The notes: generated by a model from the letters alone, not told the origin. Positions 24,446 to 33,669 are shown, numbered from the stretch's first letter. The stretch is DNA of 64,000 nt from Nicoliella lavandulae (GCF_037546185.1 NZ_JAWMWH010000001.1:620001-684000); one strand, 5' to 3'. Program-made: numbers and translations.

Positions 24446-25528
24446 ATGCATTTATGGGATAAATTCATAAATAACATCCGACTCCGCAGATTGTGTGTTT
24501 TATTAGCAATCATTGCGGTGTTGTATTTAGCACGGGGCATGATGACAATCATTTTGCTGACGTTTATTTTTACCTTCTTGGTGACGACATTAGTTAACTG
24601 GGTTCGCCAATACTTAAAAATTCCGAAACCCCTTTTAGTCTGTATTATCTATGTAACGGCAATTCTACTAGTGGCCTGGGCAGCTGCCATTTACGTACCC
24701 CAAATCATTGATCAAGCAATTGCTGGCATTCGTTCAATGGTTAATTTCTATCAAAATCCAAATAACATTACGGGCAATGATACGCAAATTCAAAAATACA
24801 TTAGTGATGTTATCTCTAAGTTTAATGTTGTATCAGTCCTAAAGGGGAGTGCTAATACTGCATTTGACTATCTAGCTAGCATTGGGTCAGTTAGTGCATC
24901 GGTCTTTCTGTCATTAATTTTAAGCTTCTTCTTCACGCTTGAATCCGACCGGATGGCGAGTTTCTCAAAGAAGTTTTTAACTAGTAATGTGGGCTGGTTA
25001 TTTCAAGATATCTACTATTTCGCTAAAATTTTCGTACGAACATTTGGGGTCGTATTAGAAGCCCAACTCTTTATTGCAATCTGTAATACGGTTTTAACAA
25101 CCATCGTTATGGCATTTATGGGCTTACCACAACTACTCATTTTAGCAATCCTAGTATTCTTCTTGAGTTTAATTCCAGTGGCGGGAGTGATTATTTCATT
25201 CATTCCATTATCACTAGTTTGTTATTCAACTGGTGGCATCTATGATGTTATCTACATGATTATTACAATCATCGTAGTCCATGGAATTGAAGCCTACGTA
25301 TTGAATCCCAAATTTATGTCATCACGAACTAAGTTACCCATCTTCTATACCTTCGTGGTATTAATTGTTGGTGAAAAAATATTTGGTGGTTGGGGATTGA
25401 TTGTATCTGTTCCTATCTTTACCTTCATTTTGCATGTTTTGAACGTGCAACGGGTAGGGGATGAACCGGAAGCAAATGATAAAATTGTAAAAAAGTATAA
25501 TCATTCATCTAAATCTGATGAAAATTAA
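24446..25528 (+). CDS. AI-2E family transporter (PerM/YdbI-like permease)
   Basis: A 360-residue protein with about seven or eight hydrophobic helices. The pattern of paired N-terminal helices (LAIIAVLYLARGMMTIILLTFIFTF), a central hydrophilic segment, and the C-terminal FLSLIPVAGVIISFIPL and GIEAYVLNPKFMSSRTKLPI blocks is that of the AI-2E/PerM family. Family members export diverse small solutes or ions; the autoinducer-2 role of the founding member should not be assumed here. The ribosome binding site is GAGGAG. Confidence 0.85.
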   Translation: MHLWDKFINNIRLRRLCVLLAIIAVLYLARGMMTIILLTFIFTFLVTTLVNWVRQYLKIPKPLLVCIIYVTAILLVAWAAAIYVPQIIDQAIAGIRSMVNFYQNPNNITGNDTQIQKYISDVISKFNVVSVLKGSANTAFDYLASIGSVSASVFLSLILSFFFTLESDRMASFSKKFLTSNVGWLFQDIYYFAKIFVRTFGVVLEAQLFIAICNTVLTTIVMAFMGLPQLLILAILVFFLSLIPVAGVIISFIPLSLVCYSTGGIYDVIYMIITIIVVHGIEAYVLNPKFMSSRTKLPIFYTFVVLIVGEKIFGGWGLIVSVPIFTFILHVLNVQRVGDEPEANDKIVKKYNHSSKSDEN

Positions 25529-25566
25529 TGGTGAATGGTGTATCATTGTTATGAAATTATTTATTA

Positions 25567-25572
25567 TATAAT
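25567..25572 (+). promoter_or_regulatory. gpmA -10 box
   Basis: TATAAT 21 bases before the gpmA ATG; a TTGTTA at 25546 gives a short spacer, so the -35 is uncertain. Confidence 0.45.
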
Positions 25573-25593
25573 AAAGAAAGAGGTTTGGAACTT

Positions 25594-26286
25594 ATGGCAA
25601 AACTTGTATTAATTCGTCATGGACAAAGTGAATGGAACCTTTCTAACCAATTCACTGGTTGGGTTGACGTTAACTTGAGTGACAAGGGTGTAGAAGAAGC
25701 TAAGAACGCTGGTAAATTACTAAAGGAACACGGATTAGAATTTGACTACGCTTTTACTTCCGTATTGACTCGTGCGATTAAGACTTTGCACTATGCGCTA
25801 GAAGAATCTGACCAATTATGGATTCCAGAAACAAAGACTTGGCGTTTGAACGAACGTCACTACGGTAAGTTACAAGGATTAAACAAGAAGGAAACTGCTG
25901 AACAATACGGTGACGAACAAGTTCACATTTGGCGTCGTTCATACGACACACTTCCTCCACTTCTTCCAGATGATTCACCATACTCTGCTAAGAAGGACCG
26001 TCGTTACGCTGACTTAGATCCAAACTTAATTCCTGCTGGTGAAAACCTTAAGGTTACGCTTGAAAGAGTTATGCCTTTATGGGAAGACCAAATTGCACCT
26101 AAGTTATTAGATAACAAGAACGTTATCATTGCTGCACATGGTAACTCCTTACGGGCTTTAAGTAAGTACATTGAAAGAATCAGTGATGATGACATCATGG
26201 ACTTAGAAATGAAGACTGGTGAACCAGTGGTTTATGATTTTGATGATAAACTTAAGGTTACTAACAAGACTAAATTAGATAACTAA
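25594..26286 (+). CDS. gpmA: 2,3-bisphosphoglycerate-dependent phosphoglycerate mutase
   Basis: It interconverts 3- and 2-phosphoglycerate in glycolysis. The 230-residue length and the N-terminus MAKLVLIRHGQSEWN (phospho-accepting His9) are typical, as are the RHYGKLQGLNK loop and AAHGNSLRAL with the second catalytic His. An in-frame TTG nine bases earlier is a possible start, but ATG 25594 gives the standard N-terminus with AAAGAGG ten bases upstream. Codon use looks biased (AAG, GAA, GGT, CGT), as in highly expressed genes. It is monocistronic, with a strong terminator. Confidence 0.97.
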   Translation: MAKLVLIRHGQSEWNLSNQFTGWVDVNLSDKGVEEAKNAGKLLKEHGLEFDYAFTSVLTRAIKTLHYALEESDQLWIPETKTWRLNERHYGKLQGLNKKETAEQYGDEQVHIWRRSYDTLPPLLPDDSPYSAKKDRRYADLDPNLIPAGENLKVTLERVMPLWEDQIAPKLLDNKNVIIAAHGNSLRALSKYIERISDDDIMDLEMKTGEPVVYDFDDKLKVTNKTKLDN

Positions 26287-26291
26287 TTTAT

Positions 26292-26335
26292 AAAAAAGGT
26301 AATTGATTTGCTAGCCAAATTCAATTACCTTTTTT
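26292..26335 (+). terminator. intrinsic terminator after gpmA
   Basis: AAAAAAGGTAATTGA (26292-26306) pairs with TCAATTACCTTTTTT (26321-26335); the stem may extend inward. Confidence 0.9.
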
Positions 26336-26369
26336 TATATTAATTTTTTTAAATAAGGGTAATTATTTT

Positions 26370-28097
26370 ATGAAAACAATTGCAAAATACAAAATAAAAT
26401 GGCAAACGGGTCTGCCATACTTATTCATTATCTTATTATCACTAATCGTCATGGTTCCTCAATGGCATGCTCAAGCGGCGTTTATCGGCTTAGACTCAGT
26501 TTTTCATATGAATCGTTTTTATGATACCATGATGCAGATTAAAACTGGCCATTACAGTTACTTTCAATCATTCTTTGGGTTTGGCCAATCTGGGCGAATT
26601 GTGAACGCGGTTTATGGACCGTTGTTTGCATATTTAAATGGAGCTATTCTATTAATTGTCCATAACTGGGTGAATTATCAATTGATCAGTACCTACTTGT
26701 TATTTATTATTGCTGGATTTTTAATGTATCGATTACTGATCAAAAACCATGTGCAAATGGTGTGGAGTATAGTCATGGCGGTTTGTTACATGTTTTCAAC
26801 GCCTATTTTATACTGGATCAATGGCCAACAATTTACTGCATGGGGCGCTGCATTCGTTCCATTATTAATGTTATCGGGAACTGAAATGATGCGGAATGGA
26901 CGGATTGCCTGGATTAAATTAGCGCTATCAATGACGCTAGTGTTGCAGATTCACAATGTAACGAGTGCCATTTGCGCGTTAGCTTTGGTACCATTTTTCG
27001 TTACTGGGTGGCTAAAGTCTGATCAACGAAAACAAATGGGACTTGCGTTATTAAAAGCCATTGGATTAACGTTGATCCTATCTGCGAATGTATGGGGCGG
27101 GATGTTAGAACTATTTAGTTCTAATCACTTACTGCCGGTGGTTCCTGATTTACACTTGGCAGCTGATTCGCTCTACTTTATCCATGGGGATACTAAGTTA
27201 TCATACACGGCAGCGATTCTATTTGGGATTGCGTTTTTATACTTGGTCATTCGGTGGCGTCAAATAAGCATCGATACGAAAGTGATTATTTTGGATGGCG
27301 CTGTGTTCCTATGGATATCATCCCATTTCTTCCCATGGGCATTGCTTTCAAAGCTAGTGCCGGCGGTGGATTCGGTAATTCAAAATCCAATTCGCTTTTT
27401 AGTGATTCCGTATGCGCTATTGTACTTAGCACTAGGTATCATGCTATCGGATCAAACAATTAAGTGGGGCCGGTTAGTGAGTGGGATAGTGGTATGTTTA
27501 GTAGCGTTATTATTAGTTTATAAGGATGTGCGTCATGTCCAAGCCAAAGTCCGTCACTTTAGAGGCGAACAAGTAGTCATTAGTAATCGGTTTTCAACCA
27601 TTCGGACGAAGAATCCCGACATATTAAGAAGTGCGTTGCGTTCTAATAATTTACGGGCTTTCTTAAGATTGGATAGTAAGGCAACCCCTGATTATATGCC
27701 AACAACTAAGAAGATTTCGGTTTATCAATATGCAAAATTCAAGCCATATACGAGATATCGCAAACAAATTATTGAACCAAACCTAAATGCACATCGTGAG
27801 GTTAAAAACGGTGTTATGAGCGTTAATTGGGTTAATAACTCAAGTAAGACTACGACTAAGCAATTACCAGTTGTTAAGTATGGGCATTCCATTGTAACTT
27901 TGAATGGTAAGCAAGTTAAAAACGTTAAAATTAGTTCCATTGGTGCGTTAATTGTTAAGTTGCAACCAGGCTATAATCATTTGACCATTCGTTACCAAAG
28001 TGCGGGATGGTTCAAAGCATTGATTTGGCTTTCAATTGCTAGTTGGATCATATTAATTGGCTATGGTGGCATCAGAATATTCCGCCGTAAAGCGTAA
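26370..28097 (+). CDS. multi-pass membrane protein, YfhO/GT-C-like (PTPS-related)
   Basis: A 575-residue protein with about ten hydrophobic helices through residue 385, then a soluble region of some 150 residues and a final helix (ALIWLSIASWIILIGYGGI) with a short basic tail. A long first loop with GLDSVFHMNRFYDTM resembles the acidic first loop of GT-C glycosyltransferases and of the membrane 6-pyruvoyl-tetrahydropterin-synthase-related family. It may transfer a sugar from a lipid carrier to a surface polymer. It converges on the PNAG-like operon, sharing a terminator, which supports but does not prove a role in surface polysaccharide. Family assignment is tentative. Confidence 0.6.
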   Translation: MKTIAKYKIKWQTGLPYLFIILLSLIVMVPQWHAQAAFIGLDSVFHMNRFYDTMMQIKTGHYSYFQSFFGFGQSGRIVNAVYGPLFAYLNGAILLIVHNWVNYQLISTYLLFIIAGFLMYRLLIKNHVQMVWSIVMAVCYMFSTPILYWINGQQFTAWGAAFVPLLMLSGTEMMRNGRIAWIKLALSMTLVLQIHNVTSAICALALVPFFVTGWLKSDQRKQMGLALLKAIGLTLILSANVWGGMLELFSSNHLLPVVPDLHLAADSLYFIHGDTKLSYTAAILFGIAFLYLVIRWRQISIDTKVIILDGAVFLWISSHFFPWALLSKLVPAVDSVIQNPIRFLVIPYALLYLALGIMLSDQTIKWGRLVSGIVVCLVALLLVYKDVRHVQAKVRHFRGEQVVISNRFSTIRTKNPDILRSALRSNNLRAFLRLDSKATPDYMPTTKKISVYQYAKFKPYTRYRKQIIEPNLNAHREVKNGVMSVNWVNNSSKTTTKQLPVVKYGHSIVTLNGKQVKNVKISSIGALIVKLQPGYNHLTIRYQSAGWFKALIWLSIASWIILIGYGGIRIFRRKA

Positions 28098-28098
28098 A

Positions 28099-28137
28099 AA
28101 AATAAGACTATGAATAATTTCATAGTCTTATTTTTTA
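28099..28137. terminator. bidirectional terminator between the GT-C-like gene and the PNAG operon
   Basis: AATAAGACTATGA (28101-28113) pairs with TCATAGTCTTATT (28120-28132), A-rich before and T-rich after; it overlaps the stop codon of the minus-strand gene. Confidence 0.85.
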
Positions 28138-29025
28138 TTTAGTTGAGAACCATTTTTGAATACTTGGCCAACTGTTATTATTAATGATCATTCTTGGTGT
28201 GTACATTAAGTTGGTTTGGTCATTAACTAAACCAGTATTTAATGTGGCCACCCATTGTAGATTTTGTGAATTTAAGAAGTTGGTCGTTTGAGTTGTCCCA
28301 CTACCGTAAGGGTAGGCAAACGAAGTTCCAAAGTGACCAGTCTTATTATGCAATACCCGTTGACTAGTAACAAAGTCTTTTTTGAAGTGATTATATTCAT
28401 TTGGTAAATCAATGATTGGAATCAATCTTTTGGTAAGGTAATGCATGTCATTGGTATGCAATTCAATACTTTGTAAATTACCAGCTTTTTTCTTAGCTGC
28501 TAGGATGTTTTTCCAGGTAGCGAACTTAGAACCTTCCCGATAACGACCAGTGTTACCAGTAACGATAAAGGTGGTGAATGGGAACTTGTATTTTTCCATT
28601 ACCGGCATGGCGTTCTCAATTGTAGAACGGTCGATATCATCAAACGTAAGCACGGCATATTTTCCCTTGATGGGTACATGATTGGTAACCATCTTATACA
28701 TTTGTTGACCACTGATTATCTTTACGTGATGATCCTTTAAGAACTTCATTTGATTCTTAAATTGCGTTGTTGTTACGGCAAAATCATGTAACTGTGAGTT
28801 ATCAGAAAGTGATTTGACAACGTTGATTCCTAAGTCATCACCGATAATACGGTGATAACAAAAGACCATGATTCCGTTCTTTTGCTTTTCAGAATAACTA
28901 TCTAAAGCATAGTTAGTGTTACCACCCTTATCGTATTGAACGGTTCGATGGATAGTTAATGCCATTCCAAAGACGATTAGAATCGCAATAATCCACACGA
29001 TCATTTTACGTACTTTTCGTGTCAT
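28135..29025 (-). CDS. IcaB/PgaB-like polysaccharide N-deacetylase
   Basis: A 296-residue protein with an N-terminal membrane anchor (IVWIIAILIVFGMALTI) and a polysaccharide deacetylase fold: MVFCYHRI, LTFDDID (catalytic base and metal Asp), ELHTNDMH and FAYPYGSGT. These match IcaB of staphylococci, which removes acetyl groups from extracellular poly-beta-1,6-N-acetylglucosamine so the polymer stays attached. The start overlaps the preceding small membrane gene by four bases, so translation is coupled. It is the last gene of a three-gene minus-strand operon with an IcaA-like synthase and an IcaD-like partner. Confidence 0.85.
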   Translation of the reverse strand: MTRKVRKMIVWIIAILIVFGMALTIHRTVQYDKGGNTNYALDSYSEKQKNGIMVFCYHRIIGDDLGINVVKSLSDNSQLHDFAVTTTQFKNQMKFLKDHHVKIISGQQMYKMVTNHVPIKGKYAVLTFDDIDRSTIENAMPVMEKYKFPFTTFIVTGNTGRYREGSKFATWKNILAAKKKAGNLQSIELHTNDMHYLTKRLIPIIDLPNEYNHFKKDFVTSQRVLHNKTGHFGTSFAYPYGSGTTQTTNFLNSQNLQWVATLNTGLVNDQTNLMYTPRMIINNNSWPSIQKWFSTK

Positions 29026-29318
29026 TTTTCTTGATTCCTCCGCATCTGTTTGATTCTATAGAACCCAAAGATGGTGGTTCCAAGGGCAAAGACTAACACC
29101 GTGCCCAGTAGTCCATAGTAAAAACCATAATCTAAGTTGAGTAGTAAATAATAAGTAACTAAGTTATCAGTATATAAGTCGAAGATAAACCCATAGTTAA
29201 CATAGAATACAAATAAAACGGTTGCCCATAATAAGGCGAACAGGCAAAAGTGCCAAATTCTACGACCAGGACTAAGTTTTCTTCTAATTACAAAATTGTG
29301 TTGTGGTTCGTTTTCCAT
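29022..29318 (-). CDS. IcaD/PgaD-like small membrane protein
   Basis: A 98-residue protein with two membrane helices (WHFCLFALLWATVLFVFYV and YGLLGTVLVFALGTTIFGF). Size, topology and position between an IcaA-like synthase and an IcaB-like deacetylase match IcaD/PgaD, the accessory subunit needed for full activity of the PNAG synthase. Sequence similarity by eye is weak, so the call rests on context. It lies three bases after the synthase gene and overlaps the deacetylase gene by four. Confidence 0.7.
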   Translation of the reverse strand: MENEPQHNFVIRRKLSPGRRIWHFCLFALLWATVLFVFYVNYGFIFDLYTDNLVTYYLLLNLDYGFYYGLLGTVLVFALGTTIFGFYRIKQMRRNQEK

Positions 29319-29321
29319 CTC

Positions 29322-30536
29322 TTATTTCCCCCGATCTGGACTCCGCCAAGTTCCAACGTGTTCTGGATCCAAGAAAAATGAAATCATTGCTGAAATACAA
29401 CTGATTAAATTAATGATCCAGTAGTAGGCAATGTAAGCGGGGAGCAATAAAAAGTCACTCCAGTTCAAGAATGTGGATTGTTTTGAGAAAGCAAATCCAA
29501 GTAAGAACTGAGTAAAACTAACAAGTAACATGAATAACAAGATGTTACCATCAAGCGTTAAGTTATGGTCTAAGAAGAAGGTCAAGAAGTAAGTAATTGT
29601 ACTTAAGGTCGTAATTACGGCCCAGGCGTTACTGACAATTGTTTCTGATAGTAAGAATTTTTCACTGAACTTACCGTGAATTAACATATCTCGATTACCA
29701 GCGAGGACTTCTAAACCACCCCGTGCCCAACGTTGACGTTGTTTAATTAAATTACGAACACTTTCTGGAACTAAAATCCAGCATACGATATTAGGGTTAT
29801 ATTCAACATCCCAATTATTGCGGTATAACCGCCAAGTGATATCAATATCTTCGGTCATAACCTTGGTATTCCAACCATTAACTGATTCCACGGCGGCTTT
29901 TCTAAAGCCGACAATAACTCCAGAAACAGTGGTAATACGACCAGTTAGGAATGATTCGGCCCGTTTAATGATGTCGATCACACCAATGTATTCCAATAGT
30001 TGAAGACGTCCCAAGATGGTAGTTCGGTTCCGCACCACTGGTTTTCCAGCAACTGCTCCAGCTTTTGGATGTGTATTCAACGTTTTAACAACGTAGCTAA
30101 GTGAATCCGGATCAAGGACTGAGTCTGAATCGATACCAAGTAGATATTCACCATTGGCCACTTTAAGGCCTTGGTTCATTGCATTGGCCTTACCTTGGTT
30201 AACCGGAATTGCAACAATTTGAACGTTAAATTGTGATTGATATTGTTCTTTTAGTCGATGCATGATTTCTAACGTATCGTCAGAACTTTTATCATCGATC
30301 AGTACAATTTCATAATTATCGTAGGTCAAATTGGCAAGCGATTTAACAGCTTCCTCTAAAGTGTCATGCTCATTATGGGCAGGGACTAAGATGGAAACTA
30401 ACGGTTTGCGATTAGTGTTATCCACTGGAGCGTGCTTTAAAGTCCACTCTTTGAAAATACAACCAACGATCCAAACAACGGATACCATTACTGGATAACC
30501 GAAGATAAAATCGCTAATGATTTTACTAAACCACAT
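29322..30536 (-). CDS. IcaA/PgaC-like poly-N-acetylglucosamine synthase (GT2)
   Basis: A 404-residue processive family 2 glycosyltransferase: an N-terminal helix, then SILVPAHNEHDTLEEAV, LIDDKSSDDT, LGIDSDSVLDPDS (DxD), TEDIDITWRL and the product-binding QRQRWARGG, then three C-terminal helices. It would polymerise UDP-GlcNAc and export the chain. I place the start at ATG 30536 (MWFSKIISDF) because AAGGAGG lies six bases upstream; the longer ORF from 30599 lacks such a site. IcaC, the O-succinylase of the staphylococcal operon, is not present. The neighbouring MerR regulator gene lies 230 bases upstream on the same strand. Confidence 0.88.
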   Translation of the reverse strand: MWFSKIISDFIFGYPVMVSVVWIVGCIFKEWTLKHAPVDNTNRKPLVSILVPAHNEHDTLEEAVKSLANLTYDNYEIVLIDDKSSDDTLEIMHRLKEQYQSQFNVQIVAIPVNQGKANAMNQGLKVANGEYLLGIDSDSVLDPDSLSYVVKTLNTHPKAGAVAGKPVVRNRTTILGRLQLLEYIGVIDIIKRAESFLTGRITTVSGVIVGFRKAAVESVNGWNTKVMTEDIDITWRLYRNNWDVEYNPNIVCWILVPESVRNLIKQRQRWARGGLEVLAGNRDMLIHGKFSEKFLLSETIVSNAWAVITTLSTITYFLTFFLDHNLTLDGNILLFMLLVSFTQFLLGFAFSKQSTFLNWSDFLLLPAYIAYYWIINLISCISAMISFFLDPEHVGTWRSPDRGK

Positions 30537-30765
30537 AAATAGTTTTCCTCCTTGAAAACTGGGAAGGATCAACTTCCCCGATGAAAGATTCCTATTCATA
30601 ACTTAAACGACTATTAATTAGAAGTTACAGTTATGTATAGATATTATTACAATAATCCTTATTATCATACCATATTTCAGAGTGCTTATCGTGTTATATT
30701 ACATAATTTAATGATTAGTGAAATAAAAGAACTTCCCACCATATTTAAATGATTAGGAAGTCCTT

Positions 30766-31224
30766 TTATTGATTTGATTTGATGAATGCATTGATACCGT
30801 TTTCATCTTCAACGAAGTAAATGGATTTAGTTGGATCTTTAGATAATGGCCCCATATTTACGGCGGCCTTACCATCAATGGTCCCGATGCCAGTGACCCG
30901 ACTTTTTAACATGTGATGAACGATTGATTGATACTTACTAAACGTTTCAGCTTTTTTAGCAGCGGCGCTTAACGTAAATCCGGATTCTAAATATGATTTA
31001 ATGACCAAAACTTTCATTAACGTTTTATATGAATACTTACGATTTTGGTTCTTATTACAGTCCATTGACTTAATATAACCACATTTTTCCCAATATCTTA
31101 ATTTACTTTGGGGTAATTTAGAATAGTTTGAAATATCACCGATGCCAAAATAAAAATCATCTTTTTTGAAAATTTCGAAGAGGCGATGATTCATATCCCC
31201 AAATGAGTTAATTTGACTATCCAT
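30766..31224 (-). CDS. MerR-family transcriptional regulator
   Basis: A 152-residue protein with a MerR-type winged helix: IGDISNYSKLPQSKLRYWEKCGYIKS followed by RKYSYKTLMKVLVIKSYLESGFTLSAAAKKA. The C-terminal part is short, without the cysteine pattern of metal sensors or a recognised drug-binding domain. It is divergent from an MFS exporter, the usual arrangement of a local regulator and its target. The start follows AGAGGA. It may also influence the ica-like operon downstream, which is inference. Confidence 0.8.
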   Translation of the reverse strand: MDSQINSFGDMNHRLFEIFKKDDFYFGIGDISNYSKLPQSKLRYWEKCGYIKSMDCNKNQNRKYSYKTLMKVLVIKSYLESGFTLSAAAKKAETFSKYQSIVHHMLKSRVTGIGTIDGKAAVNMGPLSKDPTKSIYFVEDENGINAFIKSNQ

Positions 31225-31277
31225 TTTGATTCCTCTTTTCTAAAAGATATATAACTAACTTTCAATAACATATAATG

Positions 31278-31305
31278 ATTATATAACATTTGAAGTTAAT
31301 GTCAA
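31278..31305 (-). promoter_or_regulatory. promoter of the merR-type gene
   Basis: On the minus strand TTGACA (31305-31300), a 16-base spacer and TATAAT (31283-31278). This is a near-consensus promoter. Confidence 0.75.
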
Positions 31306-31315
31306 TTTTATTGAC
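31301..31315. promoter_or_regulatory. inverted repeat made of two divergent -35 boxes; operator candidate
   Basis: GTCAA (31301-31305) and TTGAC (31311-31315) around TTTTA form an inverted repeat whose arms are the -35 boxes of the divergent promoters. A bound regulator here would act on both genes. The symmetry may simply reflect two back-to-back consensus -35 elements. Confidence 0.45.
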
Positions 31316-31339
31316 AAGTAGTTTAGATAGTGCTAAATT
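31311..31339 (+). promoter_or_regulatory. promoter of the MFS exporter
   Basis: TTGACA (31311-31316), 17-base spacer, TAAATT (31334-31339). The spacer is normal, not the 19-20 bases typical of classical MerR-activated promoters. Confidence 0.6.
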
Positions 31340-31394
31340 ATTTATTGAAATGAAATATTTATTATTTTTATAGATGGAAAGAAGGAATGCTCTA

Positions 31395-32867
31395 ATGGAC
31401 AAGCCGTTAGATCAAAAAGGAAATCCTTATAACAGAATATTACTAGTGATTTTCCTTTTAATCGGGACTTTTTGTACCGTTTTAAACCAAACGCTATTGG
31501 CCACTGCTTATCCTAAATTGATGAGTGTGTTTAACATTGATACTTCCACTGTTCAATGGTTGACCAGTGGTTTCTTAATGGTTAATGGGATTTTGATCCC
31601 AGTTACTGCATGGTTGAGTAGTCGCTTTAACACAAAGTGGCTCTACATCTCAGCAATGTCAATCTTTGAAATTGGAACGATCATGTGTTTTGCTGCGCCT
31701 AATTTTTCAACATTATTGGCCGGTCGGCTAATTCAAGCTGTTGGGGTTGGGATTTCAATGCCAATGCTTCAAACAATTATGTTGTCCATTTTCCCAGCTG
31801 AAAAGCGGGGGACTGCAATGGGATTATCCGGAGTGGTTATTGGACTAGCACCAGCGATTGGACCAACTGTTTCTGGTTGGATCATTGTTAATGCTCAATG
31901 GCGTGATTTATTTGGAATGATCATTCCAATCATGGCAGTGGTTATTATTGCTAGTCTTTGGACGATGAAGCCGATCTTACCAAATAGTAAGACTAAGCTA
32001 GACTTCTCATCATTATTACTATCTACGATTGGATTCGGAAGTGCATTATATGCATTCTCAGCCGTTGGTGATAAGGGTTGGGGCAGTGCCACTGTGCTTA
32101 CTACTTTAATCATCGGAATTATCTTTGTAATCTTATTTGTAATTCGTGAATTCAAGACTGACAATCCATTAGTTAACTTAAATGTGTTCAAGTCCAAACA
32201 ATTTACGATTGGAACCATCATCGGGGCATTAGCAATGATGTCCATGATCGGTTTCGAAATGATTCTTCCATTATATCTACAAATCGTGCGTGGCTATAAC
32301 GCATTTCATTCTGGATTAACGTTATTAGCTGGAGCGATGATGATCGGGATTCTAAGTCCCTTTACTGGTCGAATCTTTGATAAATACGGAGCTAGATACC
32401 TTGGAATTAGTGGGTTCTTATTACTTACGATTGGAACACTACCATTCTTCTTCTTAACAACTGACATGCCAATTGCTTACGTAGTAGTAATTTACGCTAT
32501 TCGTTCTTGTGGGATTGCAATGTCCATGATGACGATTACTACCTATAGTATGAACGCATTATCAGTTAACATGATGAACCATGGAACTGCTGCTAATAAT
32601 ACCTTAAGACAAGTTGCTAGTTCGATGGCAACGGCGGTGATGACATCTGTGCTTACTAACGTTACTAACAACGCAAAACCAGCTAAGCACTTGTTAACAG
32701 TTGATCCGCTTCAATACAAGAGCAAGTATATTGATGCCGTGCTTAGTGGATACCATGCTGCATTCTTAGTTGCCCTTATTTTTGGAATTGTAGGATTAGC
32801 ATTTACCTTTATGCTTAAAAAGGGTAAAAGTGTTCCTGAAGCTTCAGCACAAGGAGGTCGTAAATAA
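31395..32867 (+). CDS. MFS exporter, DHA2 family (EmrB/QacA-like, 14 TM)
   Basis: A 490-residue drug:H+ antiporter-type protein with about 14 hydrophobic helices. LNQTLLATAYPKLMSVF and QWLTSGFLMVNGILIPVTAW match the first two helices of DHA2 exporters, and the motif C-like GLSGVVIGLAPAIGPTVSGW is clear. It probably expels toxic organic compounds; the substrate is unknown. I use ATG 31395 because AAGAAGGA lies eight bases upstream; the ATG at 31374 lacks a site. It overlaps the DUF4811 gene by one base and is divergent from a MerR regulator. Confidence 0.9.
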   Translation: MDKPLDQKGNPYNRILLVIFLLIGTFCTVLNQTLLATAYPKLMSVFNIDTSTVQWLTSGFLMVNGILIPVTAWLSSRFNTKWLYISAMSIFEIGTIMCFAAPNFSTLLAGRLIQAVGVGISMPMLQTIMLSIFPAEKRGTAMGLSGVVIGLAPAIGPTVSGWIIVNAQWRDLFGMIIPIMAVVIIASLWTMKPILPNSKTKLDFSSLLLSTIGFGSALYAFSAVGDKGWGSATVLTTLIIGIIFVILFVIREFKTDNPLVNLNVFKSKQFTIGTIIGALAMMSMIGFEMILPLYLQIVRGYNAFHSGLTLLAGAMMIGILSPFTGRIFDKYGARYLGISGFLLLTIGTLPFFFLTTDMPIAYVVVIYAIRSCGIAMSMMTITTYSMNALSVNMMNHGTAANNTLRQVASSMATAVMTSVLTNVTNNAKPAKHLLTVDPLQYKSKYIDAVLSGYHAAFLVALIFGIVGLAFTFMLKKGKSVPEASAQGGRK

Positions 32868-33661
32868 TGATTATCGTTTTATTAATTGTCGTTGCGATTT
32901 TGTTCTTCTTGGCTTGGAACCTAGTTAATAAGCAACCGCTTCATTTTATTTTAAATACGATTATGACTGTTTTATTATTGGTAGTAATGGGATTATCCGT
33001 TGGTAACTTTAAGTATCACTATGGGATGCATAAGGTTACTTCAACTACTACTAGTACTAAGGTTAGTTCCCTTTCTTCAGAAATGAACATGGTTATTTCA
33101 CAACCAGTCGGGGAAAGCCAAAGTAAGGATAAGGCACTCGTTTACAAGAGCGACAGTGCTAAGAAAACGATCAAGCCCGATACTGATGTTACGAACTTAG
33201 TAGTAAGCAGTAATATTAAACACGCTAAGTTAGTTACGAAGACAGTTCGTTGGGAATATAAGAACAGCTTCCAACGGTTTATGTACGGACTGGCGCAAAA
33301 GGAATCTATCTATCACCGGACCAATACGCTCTATGTACCAAAGAGTTGGTTAGTATTGAACGGTAAACAAGTAAAGGCATTGCCAACGATTATGAAACAA
33401 GAACAAGCAAACATGCAAAAGCAAGCTGCTAGTTCACAATCACAACAACAAGCAATGCTACAACAAGAAGTGCAATCAATGGTACAACAAAAGGTTGCGC
33501 AAGCTAAAAAGCAAAATCCAAATATGACTGCTAGTCAACAACAAGCATTGGTCAAAAAGGCAACCGCTGAAGCTAAGCAATCAGTTCAAGCTAAGGCGCA
33601 ACAAGCTGCATTAGCTAAGATGATGCCAAACGTTAAGGCAGCCTTAGCCAAAGTTAAGTAA
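32867..33661 (+). CDS. DUF4811 membrane-associated protein
   Basis: A 264-residue protein with two N-terminal helices (IIVLLIVVAILFFLAWNLV and LNTIMTVLLLVVMGLSVG), an extracytoplasmic domain (residues about 60-170), and a Gln/Lys/Ala-rich helical tail likely to be coiled coil. It fits DUF4811, found in lactobacilli beside DHA2-type MFS genes. The one-base overlap (TAATG) with the exporter gene indicates coupled translation and probably a partner role in the export complex. Confidence 0.8.
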   Translation: MIIVLLIVVAILFFLAWNLVNKQPLHFILNTIMTVLLLVVMGLSVGNFKYHYGMHKVTSTTTSTKVSSLSSEMNMVISQPVGESQSKDKALVYKSDSAKKTIKPDTDVTNLVVSSNIKHAKLVTKTVRWEYKNSFQRFMYGLAQKESIYHRTNTLYVPKSWLVLNGKQVKALPTIMKQEQANMQKQAASSQSQQQAMLQQEVQSMVQQKVAQAKKQNPNMTASQQQALVKKATAEAKQSVQAKAQQAALAKMMPNVKAALAKVK

Positions 33662-33669
33662 TTCATTTA

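Noticed and set aside
22466..26286. AI-2 quorum-sensing locus around the AI-2E family permease
   Set aside because: No luxS or lsr-type genes lie nearby, and the family name alone does not show an AI-2 role.
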